From Haematococcus lacustris (Eukaryota; Chlorophyta; Chlorophyceae; Chlamydomonadales; Haematococcaceae), in contig JASKMD010000006.1 in the NCBI GenBank assembly GCA_030144725.1, positions 6,125,912 through 6,189,911 of the forward strand: 64,000 bases of DNA, in the 5' to 3' direction. Shown here in pieces: positions 52,101-64,000 of the stretch. How positions within the stretch are numbered: position 1 is the stretch's first letter; the number at the start of each line of letters is the position of its first letter. The notes beneath the pieces are model-generated. The model made no database searches. It was not told where the DNA came from and was given only the letters and a program-made list of their open reading frames with translations. The position numbers and the translations under genes are program-made.

Positions 52101-55100
52101 GCTCACAATGTGCGTTGCCCCGTGCACCATGCTTGCAAGACACCGCATTTGTGTCTCAGAGCATGGCATTGGTGGTCGCCTGACCTGAACACCCGGAAGA
52201 TGGTCATGAAGCCCAGGTTGCTCAGCGCCGGCACCAGGGAGCTCACCAGGTCAGGGATGGAAACCAGAATAACGAAACAGTCAAGCCGGTTCCTGCAGGC
52301 CAGGCAGCAAGGTGGGCGGGCAGCAAGGGTGGTGGGCAACAGTGCGTGTGGTGCCTGATGAGCTTAGAGGGGTGCGGGGTGGCCTAAGCACCTGGAGAGT
52401 GGAGCTGGGAGGTGGTGGGCTGCTGTTGGTGCCACAGTGGTCAGGGGCTGGGTACAGGAGCAGCCAGTAGCCCCTCCGATAGAGGGTGGTGGGAGGGGCT
52501 GGGTTAGGGTTAGGGTAAGAGTCAGGATTAGGGTTAGGCTAATCCCCCTCCCCCTAACCCTAACCCTGGGAGGGGCTCAGTACAAGGGCAGCTAACAGAC
52601 CTCTCTAATACGGCAAGGTTCAAGGGCACCTTCAGCACATGAAGACGATCAAGGGCTAGTCATGGTGTCGAGTAGGCTGGCCTGAGCAGACCGGCCCTGT
52701 CCTGTGGCCTAACTGGTGTGCTAAGGCCGCACCAGTTGTCTGACAGGTAAGGGCCCCAGCCCAGCGCCATCAGCTTCAGCACCATCTCCACCACAAAGCA
52801 GGAGGTGAAGCCAAAGTTCAGCCCGGTCATGGCCAGGCTGCATAGCAAATGAGGGCAAAGTGTGAGACGCAGGCCAACGTGTATCGAGACAACATAGCGG
52901 GGGTGCTTGATCAGGCAACAGTGTGCCACTGTCATGCTGCCCTCCACACTCCATGGCACTCAGTGAGGCCTACCCTAGGCGATCCAACTTCTTCTTCTTC
53001 TTCTTCTTCTCCTTCTTCTCCTTGTTCTACTGCTGCTGCTGCTGCTGCTGCTTTCCTGCCAGTTTTCCTGCTTAGCTGTGTGAACGCAGCTGCTGACAGT
53101 TACACACCTGTGCCATACTGTCAATGCCAGACTCATAGTGTGACAGCCACTGCTGATGACGACACCTAGCCACCCCGCCCCTTGCCAAACTCTGCCAGGC
53201 TTCCTGATGAGTCTCCTGCCAGGTCTGCTGCTGCTCCTCGTCAAGTCTATTGCTTGTGCCACACATGCTGCTGCCACCAAGGCATCGGGTAACCAATTTT
53301 AACCACCTAAGCATCTGACTGCCCTAAACATGTGCAGACTACAATGACCATGCTGCAGTGGGAGCAGGCCACGCCCCAGGCAGAAGCGCCTCCCTTGAAC
53401 GTTGCCTCTGCCGGAGTACTCCTCTTCTCCCTCTTCTTCTGCTGCTCCTGCGGCCATTCTGCTGTCACTGGCCTTCCCCTGGCTACTGACCTGAATTCGT
53501 CTGTCTCATTGTAGTGATCGCAGCCCATGATGATGACGTTGGTGACAACGACGGCGATGGTGACGCGGTCAAAGTAGGGGTGTGCCACAATGCGCAGCGC
53601 TCGAGCTCTCCACCTGTTGGACGGTACCGGCACACCCTTCCTGCAGCAGACAAGGGGCAGCAGGCATACACATCATAAGCAAGGGTGCCAGCACCAGGTG
53701 GGCGAGGGGCCAGGGGCTAGGTGCGGCGCCACCCAGCACCACCTGCTTGAGTTCTGCAGTAGGCTGGAACGCTGTGCATCAGGTGGGTTGACGGAAAGCG
53801 GTGAAGCTGTGCTGGCAGCGTGGGGTGCAGCGCAACACCAGTCACGACTGCAAGCGGCAGCAGGGTTGACTTGCAGTTGTCCATATCTATTGCTGCAGCT
53901 ACAGCCTGACTTCTTTCAAGCTGTGAGGCCCCTTGGACTGCTGAGCTGGAGTGTGAAGGCCCTGATGCCCTGCATGGTCAGAGCACATGTGCCGGCTAGC
54001 TCAATCCTGCCCAGCTGCCCACCAATAGTCGGCCTTGTTGGTCAGGCGGAACAGCTTGACATACTCCTGCAGGCAGCAGGCAGCGCAGGCAGGCATGTCG
54101 CGCCGAGCCTAGCAGCTTGGCGGGCGGAAGGCTACCTAGCCGCAACAGCAGCAGCCAGGGCGGCAGGCAGGCCAGACATTACAGCTGGTCAGCTGGTGAC
54201 AGGTCAGCTGGTGATAGGTCAGCTGGTGACAGGTCAGCTGGTGACAGGTCAGCTGGCAGGCAGGTTGGGCAAGCAGGTCAGCAGGTAGCCAGGTCAGCTT
54301 GGTGAGCATGAGGCGGGTCTGACTGCCAAAAATCATGGCGTGAGGGAAGGGAGGCTTTACCACAGGTCTTCCTCGTTTACCTTTGCTTGCTTGGACACCA
54401 GCACATCACCCTTCTCCACCACGAGCTTGGAGTAGAACTGCACCACCACGCTGACCTGCATGTGCGGAGCAGCGACAATCAGGCTGCTTGCTAGTGCAGG
54501 GCGTGCGTGGCCTACCATGGCCCATGCATGCTGTTCAAGGCATGCTGGCCAGGCCAGGCTAGGGGTGGGGGCCCTCCAGTGGCAGCAGCCACTGCTTGTA
54601 GGGGTGGCAGCAGATGGCAATGAAGCATGCCCCCATGACGGGATCACGGGCTGATATAGACATCGGACATCCTACTGTGCGTGTGCTGCACTGCTTACTG
54701 ACCAACACATCAGGTGCTCTGGAATAGCAGCAGCACAAAGCGCACTTGGCAAGCATGCGTAGTAAACACACAGGTGGTGGGCCTTGCTCCTGCCCTTGCT
54801 CCTGCCTCTGCCCTGCCCCTACCTTTCTTCTCCCCTGCCCCTGCTCCCAAAGCCATACGAGAGAGAGTAGCTCACACCTAGAAGCCTGGACTTCCTCGTA
54901 TGTGTCTTGATTGGCCTTACCCCTGCCCCTTGGCCTTCACCCCTGCCCCTGCCCCTGAACTTCACCCACCAGCAGGTTGACCCAGAACCAAGAGCCCAGG
55001 AAAACAAAGCTCAGCACATACAGGCCCATCCAGGGCGCGTTCTTCTCCTGCGCCACCACTACCACCACCGCTGTCACCACCACCACAGCACAAGAATGGC

Positions 55101-58100
55101 TCTGAACCTGATATGCTACCCTTCCAAACAACCACTTAGAAGCATTGGATGCAAGCAGCAATGCGTGTGGCATGCAAGGCTTGATGTCCGACACCAGAAC
55201 ACCAGCACAGTAGCTTAAACTCATCACTGGCATGAAAACACTGCACTGGCATCACATCGCACTGGCTAGGCCAGTCTGTGGCGGCTGGTGCTGCGTGGCG
55301 CTCGCACTCACCAGGGCCGCCCTACAGCTGAGGCTGCCAGCTGAGAGCCCTGGCCTTGGTGGACAGCAGCTGTGGCCAATGGCCTGGTTGCGCGGCAGGC
55401 ACAGACAGTTCCTGGCTTGACGCCTTGACGTGCTGTGCTGCCTGTTGCCATGCAGCTGGTGGGTGGGTGGTGTAAAGACCTGCCGGGAGGTGGGCTGGGT
55501 GGGAGTGGCTGGAGGGGAGGTGCTGACTGTGTGAAGGCTGTGTGAGCTGACGTGGAGGAGTCCGAGGGCACCACATCAGGTTTCGAACTGGCCAGTCGAA
55601 GTGCTGGCTGAAGGACATGCCTCCAGGTCACACCTTTGGCTGGTTGTCCACGCCCACTGTGTCGATGCACTGCTGGGCCAGAGCCATGAAGGCATCCAGT
55701 GTGGCCAGCTGCTCACAGCAAGCAGCCACAGTCAGGCACAGCAAAGCGTGGAAGCAGTGGCGTGGCACCCCAGCACAGCAACAGTGAGCCCACACCAGGC
55801 AGTTGGCACAGCGAGAATGTGTGACAGTAGGAGTACAACAGTGTTTGCATAGCGCACACATGTGTGACTTTCCAACAACAGCCCCCGGAGCAGGCCGGAG
55901 CAGGCCAGAGTAGACCGGGCAGGCCAGGAAAGCTGGAGCAAACCGGAGCAGGCAGGAGCAGGCGCACTGGCAAGTCAGTGTCACCGGCACACCGTGAAGA
56001 GCGTCAGCATTGCGTTGCCAATGTTATCAAAGTTGCGAAAAGGGCGAGACCAGCTGCGGTGCACCTGACAGTCACGGTCAGCCAAGCAGACAAAGGCCAT
56101 GCATGTTTGTGTGAGGCGTGTTCTTATAAAATGTGCATGGTGGTGTGCATGGTGGAACTGTGCATGTGGGGCATGGTGCAACCTACATGTGTCACTGCAG
56201 CAGGCTGCCAAAGTCTGCACCCACCAGATACCATCAAGCTGCAGGTACACACAGACATGCAGGTATGTTAGGCGGGTAGGTGCCAGGGGCCACACCCAGC
56301 TGCCCTCACTGCACTGCCGGGACGCAGCCGGCTGAATCCACAAACCATGCAGGGCTGGGTGAGCGGCTGAGGTGCAGGGCAAGGCAGTGTGGGCAGCTGC
56401 TGCAGCGCACCTCTTCCCCTGTAGAGCACAGGTCAGCCTCCTGGCAGATGAAGACACCCGGGGTGCATTCGTCCCTCCATGCCACTGTCACACCCTCCAC
56501 CACCGCCTGGAGCAGGAAAGCGGGGCAGGGGGCAAGGCATGGCATGGCAGGGCTCGATTGAGCAAGGGAAAGGCAGGGTGGTGGGGCAGGGGCAGGGGCA
56601 GGGGCAGGGGCAGGGGCAGGGGCAGGGGCAGGGGCAGGGGCAGGGGCAGGGGCAGGGGCAGGGGCAGGGGCAGGGGCAGGGGCAGGGGCAGGGGCAGGGG
56701 CAGGGGCAGGGGCAGGGGCAGGGGTTTAGCCTATTGACGTACACAGACACAGCCGGCAAGGGTTGACTAGATGGGCAATGGTGCGTCCAAGTTGACTGGG
56801 ATGTCAGTGTGGGCCTGGCCCAGCAGCTGTTGCCTAGCTGCAGCCCTTGCCAGCGCAGCTGTCCTGTCACCTGGTTGCAGCGGCTCATGCGGCCGGCGAA
56901 CAGCTGCACCCCCAGGATGGCGAAGATGCCCATGAGGAAGATGCCAAACAGGAGCTGCAGCGCCAAGTCAAGGGGCATAGTCAGGGGTGAGAGAAGTGGG
57001 GCCATCCCCACCTTTCCCCGTTCACCACCACACCATATGCCAGGCTTTACAATGAGCCCAATGTCCCAGTACATAAAACTCATAGGAAGGCGGTAGGGCA
57101 GTAATAGTGAGTGTAGTGAGCATGCCCTGCCCACCCTGTGCTGCCCCCATGCGCTGCCCTGTTTGCAGACAAGCCCCTCTGCTGACACCATGAATGACAT
57201 GGAGGGCTGGGTAGCCCCCCTGCTCCAGCCCCCCTGCACCCACCACATTAGACACGCTGGGGATGGATTGGATCAGCGTCTCCACCACCAGCTGCATCCC
57301 CCTCCACCTGGGATCACAGCAGCCGCACCAGCCCTCCCTCACACGCCAGAATCCCTCTGCAGCTGTATGGCAGCTCCAGGCCCAGGGTCTGCTAACATCC
57401 AGGCACCATCACTACCACAGCCTCCACCACCACAGCCCCCCACCTAGCCCTGTATGACAGTAAGGCACACAGCCAGGAATCAACCGTGGCACAGGCAGTG
57501 GGTGGTGCAGGTTGGCGAGTGCCAAGCGAGTCCAAGATGTGGCACCAAGCTGCCAGGCTACTGGCTGCCACACAACCCAGCCTCACCCTGCCGTCTAGAG
57601 CAACAGCCACAAGCCAGCATTGCCTGTCAGCCAGTTAGGGGTGTGGGCAACGGTGAGTGCACCACGCACACACGCAGCTCACTTGCGCAGCAGGCGTAGG
57701 GGGCGCAGCAGGCGTAGCAGGCGCAAGGAGCGCAGCACAGTGGCCTGAGCCTGGACGCCTGACAGCGCCACCAGGCTGGTGACCACAATCACGCCATCAA
57801 AGCTGCATCGTGGCGACACACAGTAGGGCACCAGGAGCAGACAAAATGGCTGGGAGTATGACAAGGCCCCAACCAGCCAGCCAGTGCGCACTCTGGCCAG
57901 CAAGCCAGGCAGCCAGGGGACCTGTGTGGCTGCTGCTGCTGCTGCTGCTACTGCTGCTCTTCTTGCTGCTGCTGCTGCTGCTGCCCTTGCCGCTCCTGCC
58001 CTTGCCGCTGCTGCCCTGGCACTGTTGTGCTGCCTGCACTGCCTCCACCGCCCCTGACTCACACGTCCCAGGGTGTCCTGAAGTAGGCGCCTGGGTGCCC

Positions 58101-58177
58101 CACCACACCCTTGGCCACCAGCTTGAGGGCCATCTCTAGGGCAAAGATGCATGTGAACACCCAGTCGACCTACAGGC

Positions 58178-58224
<47 letters not shown>

Positions 58225-61200
58225 GCTGTGACTTCAAGGCCAGGTGACTTGTGGCCTGTGGTAGGCTTACTGCCTCTCCTATGGACCTTTAGAACAACAC
58301 CTCTGAGACCAGGCAGCAAGATGGCGTGTCTTTGTCAGCACTTGCATTCAACAGCAGCATCACACTGGACGGCGTCAAACAGCCATGTGTCACACCAAAC
58401 TTTCATCCATGCGCAAGAGGTCGCAAAGTACATGCAGCATTCGCAGCATGACCCCGCCACTATGCCTCCCTGACTCCTCCCCGACCATTTCCAGCCACAT
58501 CCCCTCCCACGTGCTGATGCCAGCACCTCCTGCACCCCTGTGTGCCATCACACGTGCAAAGCATCTGCTGTGCCTTGGACTAAGTTCTGTTTAGACCCAA
58601 CCAGGCCCTCCCTGTGCATGGCCCGACACGCCTCCTTTGCTTGGGCACACGCTGCCCACCAGGTCGTTGACCAGGGCGTGAATGACCTGGGCCGTGAATG
58701 ACCTGGGCCGTGAATGACCCTCTCATGGCCCCATGCTGCACAGTGGTCACCTACAATGTTCAGGCGCCGCATGTAGGGGTGCTCCAGCGGCAGCTTGGGC
58801 AGCTCCAGGGCCAGGTTCAGGGCCGAGCCACAAATGACCAGCTGCAGCAGCGGTAGGCAAGGTCAGGTCAAGTCAAGTCAAGTCAGGCCAGGGCAGGGCA
58901 GGGCACAAAGGTGGGCAGCCACAGTCAGCGATGCAGCCACCAGGCCAATAAGAGGCAGAGGAGCAGCACTGGCATAGCTACAGACAGCGTCGCAGCAGAC
59001 ACCCATTGGAGCCACCCCCAGTCAAGAGAGTGGGGTGTTGTAGAAGACGTAGCAGAGCAGGGCAGAGCAGGTGGGCACAGTGCAGCCGGCTTACAAGGAT
59101 GAAGTTTGAGAACATGCGGTCCTCAGTGATGGCCACGGTCCACAGCCTCATGCGGTTGGTAGGCCCCAGCACAAACATGCTGCTGCTCTGGAGGTATACA
59201 GGGGTGGCGGCAGAGGCTGGGGGGATCAGCTCGTGTGGTGGGCCCTGTGGGGCTGGTAGAGGGGTCTGTGGCAGCTGGGTGCTGTCCTTGGCGGCAGCAG
59301 GTTGCAACCTGCGAGGTGCATGAGCCTGGTGCTGGGGAATTGAACTGGTAGGTGAGGGCTGTGTCAGTTCGTCCCGGGGGTATGGCCCAAGCCTGACCTC
59401 GTCACCCACAGTGTGGGCCAGGTTGTGCGGCTGTGCCCTAACCCTGTGATTGGCCATCATCATTACGTGGCATTGGCCGATATGCCGTCCAATTGAATGC
59501 TGCCAGCGTTCCTGTAGCACTTCAAATCACATTCTAAAGACTCGTTTGCAGTGATATCAGGTGCTGTGTTGCCAGCACCCCTGTTCCCAATGTGGTAGCA
59601 GCAGCTGCCGGATTGGCAGTGCAGTGAGTGGCTGTGGCGCCCCTGACTCACCTGGCTGCTACTGCGAAGTCAGACTGCAGGCAGGTTGCGTGCACTCGCC
59701 CATCCACACTGCCATGCATCCCGCCATGTGCACTGCGCTCGCCCTCCATTGACCACCGCACTGCAGGAGGCAGGGCAGGACAAGCACTTACGTTGCTGTA
59801 CAAAGCACAGCCAGGGTTGCCAGCACTTGGCTCTCCAGGCTTATGATCCTGGCCACGCATGCAAACACAGAGCAGGGTGCCAGATGGATGGGGTGCTGAT
59901 GCGGGGCTGATGGCCTGCGTGCAGGTGGAGGTGTGGCCTGCCATGCTCAGCCACAGCCACAGCCCTGCTCAAAGGCTTGTATGAGCACCACTTTTGCTCA
60001 GGCAAGCAGGGTGCAGACGTCGCCCTTGTGAGCAGTAGGCTAATGGCCCCTGCTGAGCCCCTGTGACAGCCCTTGAGTAGCCCCTGCTGAACCACAGGCT
60101 GGAGGCCCTATCAATCCCTGGGGGCCTCCTGCACCCTGCTTGCTGCTGGTGGCGTGACAGGCCAATGGGGGGCCTGGGACATGGGCTGCAAGCGTCTGCC
60201 TGGGCAAGAGTAGACACGTCTGGTCCAAAGCCTCAGCTGCAGTTGGTGCTGCAACAGTGTGTGGCCTGAGCAGCCGAGGCGCAGCAGAAGCAGAAGGAGC
60301 ACCAGCCAGTGACACAGCAGGGTGCTCCTATGGCCCTTCTTGCCAGCCCATGTCTGCCAAGCCGCATCCAGGCAACAGACTCCCCAGGGGGTGGGCTACA
60401 GCGCAGCTGGAAGGCGCCCACACGTGCCCCTTACACATGTAGGGCCTACACACCATTCCAATCTAACCACCGACCACAGAGCACAGGGTCTCTGATGCCT
60501 CTGACGCTTCCTTTGCTTGGCCCCACGCTACCCTTCAGGCACTGCAGGCTGGTGCTGCTCACCGTGGTTGCTGATGTCCACTGGCAGGGCTGCATCATTG
60601 TTCCACTCATCTGCAAGCAGACTGGGATGGCCCGTGAGTGCTATGGCCCACCATAGCAGCACAGGTCAGGCTGGGGTGCCTCTGCCTCTGTCCAGAGGCT
60701 GAATGTCTGCCATTGTGCGTGCCTACTATACGTGCAGGTATCAGTGCAAGTGAGCCTCATATCCACGGGTTTTCTTTTGTTTGCCCATGTGCCTGCTTCA
60801 TAGCTCAACAGTTCATACAGTCCATACAATCCATGAACGCAGGTCAAAAAGACAGCAAAAACTAGGCAATAGCCGAGTCAAAGATCACATTTCAACAGCG
60901 CAATGCGCGCAGTCCGCAGGCGACAATTCCCTAGCGCAAAGCAACCTGTGAAACAAAGCAACCTATAGCGTACGCTATCAACAGCGCTAGAACAAAACAT
61001 TGAAATGTGATGATGATGACGCTGATGAGGATGCCTGTCCTCATTCGACCCTCCCACAGCGCCGTCTCACTCACCTACAGCTGAGGAGCGCACAGCAGGT
61101 CTGCCCGGGCTACTGCTGGCCGCTGGCTCCAGCCCCTCAGCCACTGGGCCTGCAGGCCGGCCCCCCACGCGCCTGCTGACCCTAGGACCGCTGTGCTGGC

Positions 61201-62418
61201 AGAGCAGGTGCGGGGCAGCAGCTGAGCCACACAGCGTCGGCACACAACCCTGCTGAGACTGCAGGCGCGGCCGCTGGCCCCACTGCAGGTCAGGCTGGAG
61301 GCATGTGATGTTTGGTGGTCCCACACAGGGCAGGGTTTCCGCTGGCTTTGCACCACCCTGGCCTGCTGCTGGTCCCACATGGCCTGGCCGCCTCCGCATC
61401 ACAGCCACCAGCCTTAACACTGCCAGGAGGGGGTCGGGGTCGGTCACTCCACTTGCCCCCTTGGCTGTGCTCGCCTGGCTTGCGTTCAGCACCATGCTGG
61501 CCTGCTCCTTGCCCTGGTTGGGATTGGCTGGCGGTGAGCCTTCAGGCAAGGGGCGAAGGCTGCAGGGGGAGGGGCTGGCGGGGTGGTAGGGGGCGGGCAG
61601 GGGGCGGACCTCCAGAAGGTGTGAGTGGCGTGGTAAAAGGGGGGTCTGGGCTGGAGTCGGCATGGGTGGCGGGGGTATGGGAGGGTCGGGTGGCTGGGGG
61701 GGAGGCTGCCCTGCTGTCGCTGCCCTCCTGCCTGCCCACACGTCATGCAGCACTGCTTGGGCCACGAAACTGTCTTCCTTCACGCTGTCAAAGAGCAGCT
61801 CAGTGTGACCCGAGCTGTCATTGGAGTGAGACGTGTTCCCAGAGGGGAGGTGCAAGTCAGGCATGCATGTGCTGTGACCAGGAGCCAGGTGTGAGTGAGT
61901 GACAGTGTGTGACTGCGAATGTCCAGTGTGACTTTCATCCTCAGGCCAGCCCTCCAGATCAAGGCGAGTCGCAGTGAGGCCTCCCTTGCAATGGGGGGGG
62001 TTAGCAGAGGCAGGACCAGGCCCATGGCCAGGGTCAGGGTCATGGTTACAACCTTGGCCAAGTGGGTGGCCAGGCAGGTGACCAGGGGTGGCTCCTTGCA
62101 CTGAAGCAAGCAGAGCCTCTGGGGCTGGGCCTGGCGTCAGTCCGGGCGAGCTGTCTGACAGTGCGGTCAGCAGCGTAGTGTTGCCCTGACCCACGTGGTG
62201 AGCCCTGCCTGCCTGTTTGCCTGCCTGGCCGCAGCCCTGTGTGTAGGTGTAGGTGTGGGCCAGGTGCCGCAGTGGATGCTGCCTGCTGCCAGGTGCGCTA
62301 TGGCTGGGCGACCCACTGGCGTCAGCAGCGCTGCACCCAACTGCTACCCCACTGCTGCCACCACACTGACGGGTGCTCTGATACCCTTGATCATGCTGCT
62401 GCGCTTGCTGCTGCTGTG

Positions 62419-62458
<40 letters not shown>

Positions 62459-63829
62459 TGCACCACAGTCCTGCTCCGGGCACTGATGCTGCCGTGGCTG
62501 ACTGCAGCATGACTGCTGCTGCCGCTCCTGCTGCTGCTGCTGCTGCCCTGATCGCAATCCTGGCTCTAGATAGGACTTGGCTGCACGCTGCAGCTCTGAC
62601 CCTGTGCCGTGTGGCTGGCAACGCAGGCCCAGCCCTGATTGCTGAACCCCTTCCACCTGCCGCCCTGCATGATGCTGGGGCTCTGAAACTAGGCTGAGCT
62701 GCTCTTGCTCTACATGCTGCGCCAGTGCCAGCCCTGACCCAGCTCGTGTGGGAGCTTGCACGGCACGGTTAGGAGCAAGGTGCAGCTCCACAACTGCCTC
62801 ACCCAACTGATGTGGCCCCTCCTGCTGCATCACTGCCTGCAGTGCCCCCTGGTGGTGGACCATGGCCTGCTGTGCCCCACCCTGCTGGGCAACCACCTCC
62901 TGTGCCTTGCCTGACAGTGGCCCCCCTTGCTGCCTCCCGCCCTGCAGTGCCGCCCAGGGGGTCCGGGCCTGGGTGAGCAGCTGGGAGGTCCCTGCCCTCG
63001 CCTGCACAGCCCAGGAGGTCAGCAGCCGTCCTGCAGCCCCTGCCCCCCTACCCCCGCCAAACTTGAAAGCAGCGGGCCAAACACCCCTGATGCTCATCCC
63101 CGAGGAAACTGCGTGATGTGTGGGTGACAGCCCACCCTGACTTGACGCAGTCTCCTGGCCGCTAGCGGTCCTTCCCTTTGCAACCCCTTTGCAACTGACC
63201 CCCCTTCTGCCATGGCCTTGCAGCCAGCCAGGCATTGTGCCCCGCCCCGCTTGTCCGCTAGGCGGCGCAGGGCCGTCTTGAAAGGGCAGGGGGGAGGCAG
63301 TTATGTGTGAGGCGTCATGCTGCTGCTGCTCCTGCTGCTGCTGTGGCTTGATGACTGGCTGGCTTTGGTGTTGGGCCCCCTGGCAGAGAGGCTGGCAGGG
63401 TGAGGAGGAGCGGCTGGGGCGGCTGAGGAAGCTGGGGCGTGCAGCACGGCGGGCAGCAGTGCCACTGGCGGTGATGCTGGAGCCAGAGTCATGCTGCCGC
63501 CTGCCCAGGGCCTGGCTGGGGCTGGGGCTGCGGCTGTGGCTGTTGTGCACACCATCCAGGGTTAAGGTCAGAGCCGAGGTGGGTCTGGAGCTGTGGTCAG
63601 ACTTGGGTTCGTCTTGGGCTTTGCCAGGACTGGGGCAGGGGCTGGCACAGCCCTGGGCGGCAGCAGCGAAGTAGGCCTGGCTCTGGCTGTCGCACCATGG
63701 GCTGCAGGCTGTGGGGGAAGGGCTCCTGGGACTGCCTGCCTCGCTGGTGCTGCTCGGCGGCGATGTGACAGGAGGCATGACATCATCACCAGCACCAGCT
63801 ACTGAGCCAGCAGGGCAGCTGGGGTGCAC
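49105..63829 (-). CDS. voltage-gated cation channel, repeats III-IV (partial)
   Basis: Plasma- or flagellar-membrane ion channel; repeats I-II lie beyond the right edge. Exons: 63829-61075 (loop), then, after a gap, 59187-59095, 58841-58755, 58169-58063, 57802-57683, 57307-57244, 56954-56871, 56506-56411, 56064-55993, 55708-55634, 55047-54970, 54455-54381, 54066-54023, 53640-53491, 52837-52733, 52292-52185, 51635-51519, 51130-51052, 50544-50452, 49808-49653, 49242-49165. From 59187 on every junction closes in phase. Repeat III starts FVLGPTNRMR, has S4 RSLRLLRLLRPLRLLRK, then GVQLFAGR and pore TLDAF. Repeat IV has RNRLDCFVIL, GMNIFG, pore FTADGW and S6 NLVIAVIMDNF. This order and wording fit repeats III and IV of four-repeat Ca2+ channels, with Asp at both visible filter positions. 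The loop exon is Ser/Pro/Gln-rich with polyGln at about 62430. The 3' end is uncertain; an in-frame TAG lies at 49105. Confidence 0.85.
52500..52570. repeat. inverted interstitial telomere-like repeats
   Basis: gggttagggttaggg and ccctaaccctaaccc face each other within 70 bases, flanked by aggggctggg and gggaggggct, inside an intron of the channel gene. A hairpin is possible. Confidence 0.8.
53357..53450 (+). mobile_element. 3' fragment of the retroposon family, copy C
   Basis: gtgggagcaggccacgccc ... ccggagtactc followed by a C/T-rich tail matches the last ~95 bases of the copies at 13305 and 14273 (gtgggagcaggccgcgcc ... ccggagtagttttc) with moderate divergence. It lies antisense in a channel intron. 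It shows the family is dispersed outside the transposon block. Confidence 0.65.
56581..56725. repeat. (GGGGCA)n tract in a channel intron
   Basis: A nearly pure run of about 24 GGGGCA hexamers. The same unit forms the Pro-Ala coding repeat of the transposon gene at 20190-21375, but here it is intronic. Confidence 0.95.
57935..58015. repeat. CTG-rich tract in a channel intron
   Basis: Runs of ctgctg with ctctt and ccgctcc interruptions between channel exons; no coding support. Confidence 0.8.
58180..58222. repeat. (CAG)14 tract in a channel intron
   Basis: Uninterrupted CAG triplets just upstream, in transcript sense, of the exon ending at 58169. In transcript sense the tract reads CTG and lies near the splice acceptor. 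Confidence 0.9.
59188..61074. other. introns between channel loop and repeat III
   Basis: The loop exon leaves in phase 1 and the repeat-III exon enters in phase 0, so at least one exon remains unidentified in this 1.9-kb stretch. I found no convincing candidate. No other gene is apparent. Confidence 0.35.
62397..62458 (-). repeat. polyglutamine-coding CTG/CAG run
   Basis: Within the loop exon, minus-strand CAG codons encode about eleven consecutive Gln, then Gln with Thr and Ala breaks. Confidence 0.85.
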
Positions 63830-64000
63830 ACCAGGCGACCCTCTGCCGACATGGCCTCCAGCCTCTGCCCCTGCCTGTGCCCCTGCTTCTGCCCCTGAGG
63901 GCGTTGCCGCAGTTGTGTTGAGGATGGTGGCAGGACTGGACGGCCACTGGAGCAGTTGGAATGGGCTGGTGCTGGGCGAGCTGGAGGCTGCAATGGAGCT

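Noticed and set aside
49105..59187. A two-repeat (TPC-like) channel
   Set aside because: The two repeats resemble III and IV of four-repeat channels specifically (FVLGPTNRMR, GVQLFAGR, GMNIFG, IMLNLVIAVIMDNF), and the upstream side runs off the window.

Overview
The window looks like nuclear DNA of a GC-rich green alga, most likely Chlamydomonadales (a volvocine or Haematococcus-like relative). This rests on short spliced exons with GT-AG introns, TGTAA poly(A) signals, a polyubiquitin gene whose every unit is cut by an intron at Gly35, abundant CTG and GGGGCA repeats, and algal-style transposons. I could not run any search, so the host assignment is inference.

Layout. (1) 1135-11604: one polyubiquitin gene with 28 tandem ubiquitins, each carrying the same 140-bp intron, so a 368-bp exon-intron unit repeats almost unchanged for 10 kb. 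(2) 11834-42847: a nested mobile-element block. Its outer shell is an old hAT transposon with an exact 8-bp target duplication (atccagca) at 11826-11833 and 42848-42855. Its transposase is frameshifted, internally shortened, and interrupted by two copies of a ~600-bp retroposon, one of which holds a palindromic MITE. Inside the shell, from about 15694 to 42433, lies a ~26.7-kb gene-bearing element bounded by arrays of the palindrome ACAGTACTGTAG. (3) 43780-45401: a complete young LTR element that encodes only Gag. (4) 45402-46345: fold-back and MITE-like repeats. (5) 46346-49104: nothing I can assign. (6) About 49105 to the right edge, minus strand: the 3' part of a four-repeat voltage-gated cation channel, with repeats III and IV and a long low-complexity loop before them; repeats I and II would lie beyond the window.

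The inner element is the most interesting part. It carries a plus-strand transposase of the Tnp2/CACTA or KDZ type (35021-42049), a minus-strand multi-exon gene of unknown role read divergently from it (31509-34534), two related leucine-rich-repeat genes (27487-28710 and 29003-30328), and a minus-strand gene of 23 predicted exons (17013-26910). That last gene would encode about 2,437 residues with an OTU cysteine-protease domain near the N terminus, a ~435-residue Pro-Ala spacer, a Gln-rich coiled coil, and a C-terminal 2-oxoglutarate/Fe(II)-oxygenase-like fold with an acidic tail. Satellite arrays in introns and at both ends, and a sequence box shared upstream of two of its genes, suggest the genes travel and are controlled together. 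I infer a giant DNA transposon with protein- or DNA-modifying cargo; its exact ends are not resolved.

Exon models were built by reading splice sites and codon phase by eye. For the large cargo gene, the 653-residue gene and the channel, almost every junction closes in frame. Exceptions are flagged: one unresolved junction near 26.1-26.3 kb, two that close only with 18-19 nt introns, and a one-base frame break in the transposase near 40.5 kb.
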